From: Endomychus coccineus
Taxonomy: Eukaryota; Arthropoda; Insecta; Coleoptera; Endomychidae
Length of the DNA stretch: 64,000 bases
Direction of reading: 5' to 3'
Assembly: GCA_958510875.1 (NCBI GenBank)
Contig: CAUEHT010000005.1
Coordinates: forward strand, 496,001-560,000
This document shows positions 29,701 to 39,009 of the stretch, piece by piece. Within the stretch, counting starts at the first letter, position 1. Each line of letters begins with the position of its first letter. Both the position numbers and the translations under genes were made by a program. The notes under the pieces are model-generated. The model searched no databases and was not told where the DNA came from. It worked only from the letters and a program-made list of their open reading frames with translations.

Positions 29701-30756
29701 TGGAAAAGGAGTTATTTATAGTGGTATAGTGTATCCACAGTGTGAACTTTTTTTATAATTTCTCTAAAGATTTCGATCGAGTTACTTACATTCGTTTAAT
29801 CACAAAGCTACTGGAGGTACAATAATTGTTCATTTGCTTAAATATTGGGTGCTAATTTTTGAACTAGCATTATTACATCAATAATGAACTGAAATTACCT
29901 ACAATGTGTTATTTATTTGGTCATCAGAGAGTCAGTAGTATTCGAGAATTAAATGGTCAAAGTAACGAGTTTGGATGGAAAACATGTTTTTTCACAAGGG
30001 ACTGCCAAAATTGAAGTGGGAGCGAAAACATGGTTTTTGTCGGTTATAAAATATTTTAATCTAAAAATTCAAGAATAATGGATAATTTCATTTTAGAAAC
30101 TGCTATCGTATTATTCAATTCATAAATCGTGAACGTTCTATAGTTTGAATGAAAGTTTTCAATACATTTTAACGTATAAAAGTTTTTTTCTTAAGAAAAT
30201 GAGACTCTTTTTCTACGTTAAGTGCTCATATGTCTTTCTTAATCAAAATCAAACGCTCAATGTGATAGAAAAAACATGGGGTGTTATCTTAAAAAATGTA
30301 GTTTCATGACAAGCTTACATTATTTTTACATTTTGTTGCGAAAGTTTCGCAACCTATTGAAACATTAGTAAAAGTTCTCCAATCTTAAACCTCTATAAAT
30401 TTGTTTTGAATATAATCAATCAGACCCTACAAAACTTAATTAAGTTTTTAAAATTTAATATTGTATTGTCAAACTCGCTCTTAATTTCGCCGAAGAAACG
30501 AAAAATGTAAAAAAAGTTGATTGAATTGTTGAGAAATAATAAAGTTGATATCAACTACCGTTAACACCGAAAGCGTAGTAAGAAAATTTAAGATATTTTA
30601 GTCCTGTTTGAAAAAAGCATTCTACCAAAAATGCAAAACGATATTCCTTGTAAGTTTGGAGATACTTCTAGGGGTAGGTTGGAAAAGAAAACCCTATGTA
30701 CCAGAACATGATACATTGTATTATCGAATGTGCAGTACGCGTGCGGCAATCCCCTC
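29701..30756. other. non-coding part of the tandem unit
   Basis: AT-rich. No gene, tandem repeat or element was recognised; equivalent DNA is at 34675-35730 and 39648-40704. Overlapping short ORFs on both strands near 30588-30796 show no domain and lie opposite each other. Confidence 0.5.
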
Positions 30757-30852
30757 AATATATATAGTAAAGATTCTTGACCCACGTATGAATTAATACA
30801 AAATTCTCGGGAAATAGGTCACATTAACACATATATTTTTATTTTTACCCTC

Positions 30853-30894
30853 GTCTTTACGTACGTTTCGGTCTCACGACCATCATCAGAAGAC
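30853..30894 (-). ncRNA. hammerhead ribozyme, inverted copy, unit 1
   Basis: Exact complement of the direct 5' motif, in the left hairpin arm, with the same stems and core. Equivalent copies: 35826-35867 and 40800-40841. Confidence 0.72.
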
Positions 30895-31028
30895 TTATTA
30901 ATACAATAACCTGATTACTTAGAAATACTGTAATAACACAAAGTACGTACGTTTCGGTCTCACGACCATCATCAGGACGCTTTGTGTTATTACAGTATTT
31001 CTAAGTAATCAGGTTATTGTATTAGTAA

Positions 31029-31070
31029 GTCTTCTGATGATGGTCGTGAGACCGAAACGTACGTAAAGAC
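31029..31070 (+). ncRNA. hammerhead ribozyme, PLE A 5' pseudo-LTR, unit 1
   Basis: Stem I GTCTT/AAGAC (5 bp). Core CTGATGA (31034-31040), one unpaired T, stem II GGTC/GACC closed by a GTGA (GNRA) loop, then GAAA. Stem III ACG-TA-CGT, a fully self-complementary 8-mer that can form 8 bp between two molecules. A at 31065 is the predicted cleavage base. All conserved hammerhead positions are present. Equivalent direct copies: 36002-36043 and 40976-41017. Confidence 0.75.
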
Positions 31071-31186
31071 GAGGGTAAAAATAAAAATATATGTGTTAAT
31101 GTGACCTATTTCCCGAGAATTTTGTATTAATTCATACGTGGGTCAAGAATCTTTATTATAATTTTGGCTGGGATATAAGCCTTAAT

Positions 31187-32140
31187 ATGGAAGGAACAAC
31201 CACCTTTCCTGGAGATTTGAAGGAATACGGAAAATTAATGAAGATATTAGCAAAAGAGAAGAATCGCAGAATATTTCTGGTAAGATGTAGGAGTTTGCAA
31301 GTTTTCCCAAATTTTATTATATCTAAATCAAAGGAGAATATGTTTAGCAGGTTGCAAAATAAGAAGGCTTACACAAAATTATTAAATTCGCTTCATAAAA
31401 GCTGTTTAAATTTATGCATTAAAGAAGCATGCGCGAATGTAACAGAGGTTGAAAACAAAATTAGACGCATTAAACAATCCTGTTATTTAAACTTTGATAG
31501 CAACTTTATCTCGCAATTTTTTCAAAATCAACAAAATAATTTCGAAAAAAATTTCAACAAAATAAAAGCCATACAATCTAAAAAGATAAATAATTTAATG
31601 AAAGGCATAGCTTATGAAAAACAAAATATCAATGAACAATGGTTGAAAAATCTAACCGAAACAAAAATTCCGGATGAGGTGCAGCATACGTTAAGCTTAG
31701 GTCCGAAATTTGCATTGCCTGATAACAAAAAACTGCCTATCGACAATATAATTGCAAATTTAGAATGTGGAATCAGGAATAAAAATTTAGAAGAAAAGAA
31801 TGAAATTAGAAACAAAATTTGTAACATCTTGACAAACAAGAAGAACAAACAGAAAGCAGAAGTAGGTACTGCAAAGAATCGTCTTAACTATCATACAAAA
31901 ATAACAAAAGAGTTCTTAAATGCTAACCCTGAAATTTCAGTTTTGAACGCGGATAAATGTAATAAAACCGTCATAATGCATAGAAATGACTATGAAAAGA
32001 AAATAGAAAACCTTTTAAATGATGAAACAACTTATAAAAAATTAAAATCTGATCCTACTTTATCAATACAAAATAACATGAATAAATTGATAAATAATTG
32101 GCACAAAAATAAGATAATCCCTATTGAATTGAAAAAATAA
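31187..32140 (+). CDS. PLE A ORF1: N-terminal part of the Penelope polyprotein, unit 1
   Basis: 317 residues from ATG 31187, 30 bp after the inverted-repeat hairpin. It is Lys/Asn-rich with helical segments and matches the poorly conserved N-terminal region of PLE polyproteins. Features include SLGPKFALPDNKKLPIDNI, a conserved PLE motif before the RT, and a C-terminal DPTLSIQNNMNKLINNW. It stops at TAA within GAAAAAATAAATT. The RT frame starts at the same spot in the +1 frame, so ORF1 and ORF2 were probably one protein split by a single-base change in the A-run, or joined by +1 frameshifting. Confidence 0.8.
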   Translation: MEGTTTFPGDLKEYGKLMKILAKEKNRRIFLVRCRSLQVFPNFIISKSKENMFSRLQNKKAYTKLLNSLHKSCLNLCIKEACANVTEVENKIRRIKQSCYLNFDSNFISQFFQNQQNNFEKNFNKIKAIQSKKINNLMKGIAYEKQNINEQWLKNLTETKIPDEVQHTLSLGPKFALPDNKKLPIDNIIANLECGIRNKNLEEKNEIRNKICNILTNKKNKQKAEVGTAKNRLNYHTKITKEFLNANPEISVLNADKCNKTVIMHRNDYEKKIENLLNDETTYKKLKSDPTLSIQNNMNKLINNWHKNKIIPIELKK

Positions 32141-33593
32141 ATTAATTTGCCATAATGGGCTAGCACCTTATATCTATGGGCTTCCAAAACTACATAAAAT
32201 TGATATACCTCTAAGACCCATTATTAGTAATATAGGAGCGCCTACTTATAATTTATCAAAATTTTTATCAAAATCGATCAATAATATAATAGGAAATAAT
32301 GAATTTTATGTGAAAGAGTCATGGCATTTTAATGAATTTATAAAAAATCAATCCGTACCCGTAAACCATCAACTAATTTCCTTAGACGTTGTTTCTTTAT
32401 TTACAAATATACCAGTCGATTTGGCATTGAATAGCATCAAAAAACGTTGGGCAGAGATTAAAAACCACACACCTCTAGATCAATCGGAATTTATAAATGC
32501 TGTGAAGTTTTGTTTAGAATGCACTTATTTTCAGTACGGTGAACAATATTTTGGACAAATATTCGGCACAGCAATGGGATCTCCTATTTCTGCTACCATT
32601 GCTAACCTCGTTATGGAACGCCTGGAGGAATTTGTTATAAGTTCATTAGATTTTCGGCCCGTATTTTTTAAACGGTATGTAGATGATTGCCTTATGTGTG
32701 TTCCCAATGACATAATTCAGTACGTGATTAATAAATTTAACAATTTCCACTGTAAACTTCAATTTACCTGTGAAATAGAAGTTAACAAAAACATAAATTT
32801 CTTAGATATGAACATTAGGCATGATGCAGATGGAGAAATAAAAACTTCATGGTTTACTAAAGAAGTTTGGTCTCAACGCTATCTTCTCTTCAATTCCGTT
32901 GCACCAACTTGTTATGAAAAAAGCGTCATAAACAGTCTTACAGACCGCGCGGTTAAATTGTCCCACCCAGAGGAACGTCCCAAAAATCTAAAAATTGTTC
33001 GTAATACACTGGAATTGAATGGCTACCCAAAAACTTTTTTCAATCCTATTATTAAAGAGAGAATAAACAAAATTTATAATGGATCGTCATATAAAAATAA
33101 CGTAAAAGGTAATTCAGACAATTATATAACTTTACCATACATTCCGGAGACCTCAGAGAAAATTAAGAAATGTTTGAAAAAGTATGATATAAACGTAGCG
33201 CATAAACCTACTAACTGTGTTGGGAAATATTTCTCAAATCTAAAACCTGTAATTCCTAAAGATAAACAAACCCACACAGTATACAAATTAAATTGTTTAG
33301 ATTGTGATGGGACCTATACTGGTATCTCTAAACAATATTTACAAAAAAGAATGTATGGCCATAAGTATAGCACAAGAAACAAAAACTTAGAAAATTCCAC
33401 CGCGCTTGCTAAACATTGCTTTGATTATAACCATCAATTTGATTACAAGAATGTTAATATTTTAACTGAGGAAACCAATTATTATAAAAGATCTATTCTG
33501 GAGATGATTCATATAAAACGTGACTCCAAGTCTGTTAATCATAGGAGTGACGTTCAAACACTAAGTCATATTTATACTAATTTAATTAATTAA
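32133..33593 (+). CDS. PLE A ORF2: reverse transcriptase plus GIY-YIG endonuclease, unit 1
   Basis: The frame is open from 32133 (after a TGA) to TAA at 33593, 486 residues. It starts within RT conserved blocks: LAPYIYGLPKLHK and PLRPIISNIGAP, then LDVVSLFTNIP (first catalytic Asp), GTAMGSPISATIANL, and the active site YVDDCLM near 32676. FLDMNI follows. The C-terminal nuclease has HTVYKLNCLDCDGTYTG and later ALAKHCFDYNHQF and a YYKRSILEMIHI helix with Glu. The second signature triplet is YTG rather than YIG. No ATG precedes the RT blocks, so ORF2 alone cannot start properly. Confidence 0.92.
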   Translation, partial: KNKLICHNGLAPYIYGLPKLHKIDIPLRPIISNIGAPTYNLSKFLSKSINNIIGNNEFYVKESWHFNEFIKNQSVPVNHQLISLDVVSLFTNIPVDLALNSIKKRWAEIKNHTPLDQSEFINAVKFCLECTYFQYGEQYFGQIFGTAMGSPISATIANLVMERLEEFVISSLDFRPVFFKRYVDDCLMCVPNDIIQYVINKFNNFHCKLQFTCEIEVNKNINFLDMNIRHDADGEIKTSWFTKEVWSQRYLLFNSVAPTCYEKSVINSLTDRAVKLSHPEERPKNLKIVRNTLELNGYPKTFFNPIIKERINKIYNGSSYKNNVKGNSDNYITLPYIPETSEKIKKCLKKYDINVAHKPTNCVGKYFSNLKPVIPKDKQTHTVYKLNCLDCDGTYTGISKQYLQKRMYGHKYSTRNKNLENSTALAKHCFDYNHQFDYKNVNILTEETNYYKRSILEMIHIKRDSKSVNHRSDVQTLSHIYTNLIN

Positions 33594-33939
33594 TATTCTT
33601 GCAAATTCCTACTTACGTCCTTATAATGCAAAAGTTTACTTTAGGTAGAATTGTCTAAAGTATTTCTCAGAGGCCAGAGACCTTCTTTTATCACCTAATA
33701 AATTATGACATCTGGCGCTTAAATGAACACTTGAGATGGTCTCGTCTGTAAGCAAAGAGGATAGAACTCTTTGTCTGTTAGTCTCTCGCAGACATTTATG
33801 AAATGTGTTCGTATTTATTGATGATTCTACTTAATAGTGGATTTTTAATTTTTACGCTGCAACATTGCTGTGTTATAGTTCCGTTTTCATGTTTCCGTTC
33901 GTTTCGCGACGTTGGCATTTAAACGAAATTTGTGCGATA
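33594..33939 (+). other. PLE A 3' UTR
   Basis: Between the ORF2 stop and the 3' pseudo-LTR in each unit (also 38567-38912 and 43535-43883). It contains short complementary segments such as AGAGACC/GGTCTC but no convincing separate gene. Confidence 0.6.
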
Positions 33940-33994
33940 AGTACGCTTTGTGTTATTACAGTATTTCTAAGTAATCAGGTTATTGTATTAATAA

Positions 33995-34036
33995 GTCTTC
34001 TGATGATGGTCGTGAGACCGAAACGTACGTAAAGAC
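33995..34036 (+). ncRNA. hammerhead ribozyme, PLE A 3' pseudo-LTR, unit 1
   Basis: Identical 42-nt motif to the 5' direct copy. A transcript spanning both would carry two ribozymes 2,966 nt apart, able to release a near unit-length RNA. Equivalent copies: 38968-39009 and 43936-43977. Confidence 0.75.
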
Positions 34037-34106
34037 GAGGGTAAAAATAAAAATATATGTGTTAATGTGACCTATTTCCCGAGAATTTTGTATTAAATAT
34101 ATATAG

Positions 34107-34600
34107 TTCAAAGAAGCGATATGTCGACGTTTCGTTATATCACAAACACAGTTATCGCAAAGCGTACTACAGGCAGCTTCTTGCTCCTTCTTGGATTACT
34201 ATACGTAAGTGTTCTCATCTGGATATAACATTAGAAAAGCTATGATCAATCCATCACTGACTACCCTCACTAATGTTAAGTAAAATTTTTAGCTTTCGGA
34301 CACTTTTCTGGGTAAAATGTATGATTGTCGGAACATAAAATATATTGGAAATGATTTGGAAATAGCTTATAAATCGAAGAAGTTAAATCATTATATCGTA
34401 CGTTACGTTAAAGTTTTCTTCATAGGGTCCATATTTATATTAAAACTGTTTTATACTGACACCTGCAGTCATATGAACTATCAAAATTATTGACGCTATC
34501 ATAACCTTGTTCCATGATAGTCCAGAGACAGGTATTGTGATTTATAGAGCATAGTTCAATACCTCAGAGTAAACAAATAAAATATACTATGACGTCACAG
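34107..34600 (+). other. unit right part: PLE pLTR scrap plus old duplicate sequence
   Basis: After the target duplication, GATATGTCGACGTTTCGTTA TATCAC resembles a decayed PLE terminus (CGAAACGTCGAC on the minus strand). From about 34200 the DNA matches copies A and B of the old segmental duplicate. Same at 39080-39573 and 44048-44541. Confidence 0.55.
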
Positions 34601-36001
34601 GCAGATTTTGATTTCTAATTCAGTTTACTCTGATGATGGCTACTTGGTAGTCGAAAGTTTTTCAGCATTTTAAGTGGAAAAGGAGTTATTTATAGTGGTA
34701 TAGTGTATCCACAGTGTGAACTTCTTTTATAATTTCTCTAAAGATTTCGATCGAGTTACTTACATTCGTTTAATCACAAAGCTACTGGAGGTACAATAAT
34801 TGTTCATTTGCTTAAATATTGGGTGCTAATTTTTGAACTAGCATTATTACATCAATAATGAACTGAAATTACCTACAATGTGTTATTTATTTGGTCATCA
34901 GAGAGTCAGTAGTATTCGAGAATTAAATGGTCAAAGTAACGAGTTTGGATGGAAAACATGTTTTTTCACAAGGGACTGCCAAAATTGAAGTGGGAGCGAA
35001 AACATGGTTTTTGTCGGTTATAAAATATTTTAATCTAAAAATTCAAGAATAATGGATAATTTCATTTTAGAAACTGCTATCGTATTATTCAATTCATAAA
35101 TCGTGAACGTTCTATAGTTTGAATGAAAGTTTTCAATACATTTTAACGTATAAAAGTTTTTTTCTTAAGAAAATGAGACTCTTTTTCTACGTTAAGTGCT
35201 CATAAGTCTTTCTTAATCAAAATCAAACGCTCAATGTGATAGAAAAAACATGGGGTGTTATCTTAAAAAATGTAGTTTCATGACAAGCTTACATTATTTT
35301 TACATTTTGTTACGAAAGTTTCGCAACCTATTGAAACATTAGTAAAAGTTCTCCAATCTTAAACCTCTATAAATTTGTTTTGAATATAATCAATCAGACC
35401 CTACAAAACTTAATTAGGTTTTTAAAATTTAATATTGTATTGTCAAACTCGCTCTTAATTTCGCCGAAGAAACGAAAAATGTAAAAAAAGTTGATTGAAT
35501 TGTTGAGAAATAATAAAGTTGAATCAACTACCGTTAACACCGAAAGCGTAGTAAGAAAATTTAAGATATTTTAGTCCTGTTTGAAAAAAGCATTCTACCA
35601 AAAATGCAAAACGATATTCCTTGTAAGTTTGGAGATACTTCTAGGGGTAGGTTGGAAAAGAAAACCCTATGTACCAGAACATGATACATTGTATTATCGA
35701 ATGTGCAGTACGCGTGCGGCAATCCCCTCAATATATATAGTAAAGATTCTTGACCCACGTATGAATTAATACAAAATTCTCGGGAAATAGGTCACATTAA
35801 CACATATATTTTTATTTTTACCCTCGTCTTTACGTACGTTTCGGTCTCACGACCATCATCAGAAGACTTATTAATACAATAACCTGATTACTTAGAAATA
35901 CTGTAATAACACAAAGTACGTACGTTTCGGTCTCACGACCATCATCAGGACGCTTTGTGTTATTACAGTATTTCTAAGTAATCAGGTTATTGTATTAATA
36001 A

Positions 36002-36043
36002 GTCTTCTGATGATGGTCGTGAGACCGAAACGTACGTAAAGAC
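36002..36043 (+). ncRNA. hammerhead ribozyme, PLE A 5' pseudo-LTR, unit 2
   Basis: Same sequence and fold as the unit 1 motif at 31029-31070. Confidence 0.75.
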
Positions 36044-36159
36044 GAGGGTAAAAATAAAAATATATGTGTTAATGTGACCTATTTCCCGAGAATTTTGTAT
36101 TAATTCATACGTGGGTCAAGAATCTTTATTATAATTTTGGCTGGGATATAAGCCTTAAT

Positions 36160-37113
36160 ATGGAAGGAACAACCACCTTTCCTGGAGATTTGAAGGAATA
36201 CGGAAAATTAATGAAGATATTAGCAAAAGAGAAGAATCGCAGAATATTTCTGGTAAGATGTAGGAGTTTGCAAGTTTTCCCAAATTTTATTATATCTAAA
36301 TCAAAGGAGAATATGTTTAGCAGGTTGCAAAATAAGAAGGCTTACACAAAATTATTAAATTCGCTTCATAAAAGCTGTTTAAATTTATGCATTAAAGAAG
36401 CATGCGCGAATGTAACAGAGGTTGAAAACAAAATTAGACGCATTAAACAATCCTGTTATTTAAACTTTGATAGCAACTTTATCTCGCAATTTTTTCAAAA
36501 TCAACAAAATAATTTCGAAAAAAATTTCAACAAAATAAAAGCCATACAATCTAAAAAGATAAATAATTTAATGAAAGGCATAGCTTATGAAAAACAAAAT
36601 ATCAATGAACAATGGTTGAAAAATCTAACCGAAACAAAAATTCCGGATGAGGTGCAGCATACGTTAAGCTTAGGTCCGAAATTTGCATTGCCTGATAACA
36701 AAAAACTGCCTATCGACAATATAATTGCAAATTTAGAATGTGGAATCAGGAATAAAAATTTAGAAGAAAAGAATGAAATTAGAAACAAAATTTGTAACAT
36801 CTTGACAAACAAGAAGAACAAACAGAAAGCAGAAGTAGGTACTGCAAAGAATCGTCTTAACTATCATACAAAAATAACAAAAGAGTTCTTAAATGCTAAC
36901 CCTGAAATTTCAGTTTTGAACGCGGATAAATGTAATAAAACCGTCATAATGCATAGAAATGACTATGAAAAGAAAATAGAAAACCTTTTAAATGATGAAA
37001 CAACTTATAAAAAATTAAAATCTGATCCTACTTTATCAATACAAAATAACATGAATAAATTGATAAATAATTGGCACAAAAATAAGATAATCCCTATTGA
37101 ATTGAAAAAATAA
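36160..37113 (+). CDS. PLE A ORF1, unit 2
   Basis: Protein identical to unit 1 ORF1 (317 residues), with the same stop at the A-run. Confidence 0.8.
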   Translation: MEGTTTFPGDLKEYGKLMKILAKEKNRRIFLVRCRSLQVFPNFIISKSKENMFSRLQNKKAYTKLLNSLHKSCLNLCIKEACANVTEVENKIRRIKQSCYLNFDSNFISQFFQNQQNNFEKNFNKIKAIQSKKINNLMKGIAYEKQNINEQWLKNLTETKIPDEVQHTLSLGPKFALPDNKKLPIDNIIANLECGIRNKNLEEKNEIRNKICNILTNKKNKQKAEVGTAKNRLNYHTKITKEFLNANPEISVLNADKCNKTVIMHRNDYEKKIENLLNDETTYKKLKSDPTLSIQNNMNKLINNWHKNKIIPIELKK

Positions 37114-38566
37114 ATTAATTTGCCATAATGGGCTAGCACCTTATATCTATGGGCTTCCAAAACTACATAAAATTGATATACCTCTAAGACCCATTATTAG
37201 TAATATAGGAGCGCCTACTTATAATTTATCAAAATTTTTATCAAAATCGATCAATAATATAATAGGAAATAATGAATTTTATGTGAAAGAGTCATGGCAT
37301 TTTAATGAATTTATAAAAAATCAATCCGTACCCGTAAACCATCAACTAATTTCCTTAGACGTTGTTTCTTTATTTACAAATATACCAGTCGATTTGGCAT
37401 TGAATAGCATCAAAAAACGTTGGGCAGAGATTAAAAACCACACACCTCTAGATCAATCGGAATTTATAAATGCTGTGAAGTTTTGTTTAGAATGCACTTA
37501 TTTTCAGTACGGTGAACAATATTTTGGACAAATATTCGGCACAGCAATGGGATCTCCTATTTCTGCTACCATTGCTAACCTCGTTATGGAACGCCTGGAG
37601 GAATTTGTTATAAGTTCATTAGATTTTCGGCCCGTATTTTTTAAACGGTATGTAGATGATTGCCTTATGTGTGTTCCCAATGACATAATTCAGTACGTGA
37701 TTAATAAATTTAACAATTTCCACTGTAAACTTCAATTTACCTGTGAAATAGAAGTTAACAAAAACATAAATTTCTTAGATATGAACATTAGGCATGATGC
37801 AGATGGAGAAATAAAAACTTCATGGTTTACTAAAGAAGTTTGGTCTCAACGCTATCTTCTCTTCAATTCCGTTGCACCAACTTGTTATGAAAAAAGCGTC
37901 ATAAACAGTCTTACAGACCGCGCGGTTAAATTGTCCCACCCAGAGGAACGTCCCAAAAATCTAAAAATTGTTCGTAATACACTGGAATTGAATGGCTACC
38001 CAAAAACTTTTTTCAATCCTATTATTAAAGAGAGAATAAACAAAATTTATAATGGATCGTCATATAAAAATAACGTAAAAGGTAATTCAGACAATTATAT
38101 AACTTTACCATACATTCCGGAGACCTCAGAGAAAATTAAGAAATGTTTGAAAAAGTATGATATAAACGTAGCGCATAAACCTACTAACTGTGTTGGGAAA
38201 TATTTCTCAAATCTAAAACCTGTAATTCCTAAAGATAAACAAACCCACACAGTATACAAATTAAATTGTTTAGATTGTGATGGGACCTATACTGGTATCT
38301 CTAAACAATATTTACAAAAAAGAATGTATGGCCATAAGTATAGCACAAGAAACAAAAACTTAGAAAATTCCACCGCGCTTGCTAAACATTGCTTTGATTA
38401 TAACCATCAATTTGATTACAAGAATGTTAATATTTTAACTGAGGAAACCAATTATTATAAAAGATCTATTCTGGAGATGATTCATATAAAACGTGACTCC
38501 AAGTCTGTTAATCATAGGAGTGACGTTCAAACACTAAGTCATATTTATACTAATTTAATTAATTAA
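37106..38566 (+). CDS. PLE A ORF2 (RT plus GIY-YIG), unit 2
   Basis: Protein identical to unit 1 ORF2 over the part compared, including YVDDCLM and the YTG variant. The same frame break precedes it. Confidence 0.92.
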   Translation, partial: KNKLICHNGLAPYIYGLPKLHKIDIPLRPIISNIGAPTYNLSKFLSKSINNIIGNNEFYVKESWHFNEFIKNQSVPVNHQLISLDVVSLFTNIPVDLALNSIKKRWAEIKNHTPLDQSEFINAVKFCLECTYFQYGEQYFGQIFGTAMGSPISATIANLVMERLEEFVISSLDFRPVFFKRYVDDCLMCVPNDIIQYVINKFNNFHCKLQFTCEIEVNKNINFLDMNIRHDADGEIKTSWFTKEVWSQRYLLFNSVAPTCYEKSVINSLTDRAVKLSHPEERPKNLKIVRNTLELNGYPKTFFNPIIKERINKIYNGSSYKNNVKGNSDNYITLPYIPETSEKIKKCLKKYDINVAHKPTNCVGKYFSNLKPVIPKDKQTHTVYKLNCLDCDGTYTGISKQYLQKRMYGHKYSTRNKNLENSTALAKHCFDYNHQFDYKNVNILTEETNYYKRSILEMIHIKRDSKSVNHRSDVQTLSHIYTNLIN

Positions 38567-38967
38567 TATTCTTGCAAATTCCTACTTACGTCCTTATAAT
38601 GCAAAAGTTTACTTTAGGTAGAATTGTCTAAAGTATTTCTCAGAGGCCAGAGACCTTCTTTTATCACCTAATAAATTATGACATCTGGCGCTTAAATGAA
38701 CACTTGAGATGGTCTCGTCTGTAAGCAAAGAGGATAGAACTCTTTGTCTGTTAGTCTCTCGCAGACATTTATGAAATGTGTTCGTATTTATTGATGATTC
38801 TACTTAATAGTGGATTTTTAATTTTTACGCTGCAACATTGCTGTGTTATAGTTCCGTTTTCATGTTTCCGTTCGTTTCGCGACGTTGGCATTTAAACGAA
38901 ATTTGTGCGATAAGTACGCTTTGTGTTATTACAGTATTTCTAAGTAATCAGGTTATTGTATTAATAA

Positions 38968-39009
38968 GTCTTCTGATGATGGTCGTGAGACCGAAACGTA
39001 CGTAAAGAC
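38968..39009 (+). ncRNA. hammerhead ribozyme, PLE A 3' pseudo-LTR, unit 2
   Basis: Same sequence and fold as the unit 1 motif at 33995-34036. Confidence 0.75.

Larger units (their letters stand above)
30768..31155. repeat. 176-bp inverted repeat of the PLE 5' end, unit 1
   Basis: Arms 30768-30943 and 30980-31155 are complementary with a single visible mismatch (GTAAG vs the ATAAG expected). They are separated by 36 nt. Equivalent hairpins lie at 35741-36128 and 40715-41102, where the mismatch is absent. The arms include pseudo-LTR and 5' UTR sequence and one full hammerhead each, in opposite orientations. Confidence 0.95.
30768..34095 (+). mobile_element. Penelope-like element family A, unit 1
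   Basis: 3.33 kb element with an inverted 5' piece (30768-30943), a 36-bp spacer, a direct 5' pseudo-LTR (30980 onward), ORF1, ORF2 (RT plus GIY-YIG), 3' UTR and a 3' pseudo-LTR (about 33940-34095). An 11-bp duplication AATATATATAG flanks it (30757-30767 and 34096-34106). Because the sequence is a TA run the duplication is suggestive rather than certain. PLEs move by target-primed reverse transcription using their own RT and GIY-YIG nuclease. Confidence 0.92.
29627..34600 (+). repeat. tandem segmental unit 1 (4,974 bp)
   Basis: First of three head-to-tail copies. Each begins GCAGATTTTGATTTC and ends TATGACGTCACAG. Unit content: an old PLE 3' terminus, ~1.1 kb of non-coding DNA, a PLE insertion (30768-34095), and ~500 bp belonging to the old segmental duplicate (25.1/44.2 kb). 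The junction shares ACAG with the left flank (4-bp microhomology). Private differences from units 2 and 3 occur in the left part only, for example GTAAGTC vs ATAAGTC at 31025. Confidence 0.96.

Noticed and set aside
30588..30796. Overlapping 65- and 62-residue ORFs on opposite strands, in all three units
   Set aside because: Perfect conservation is explained by the young triplication. The ORFs have no domain and mirror one another's sequence.
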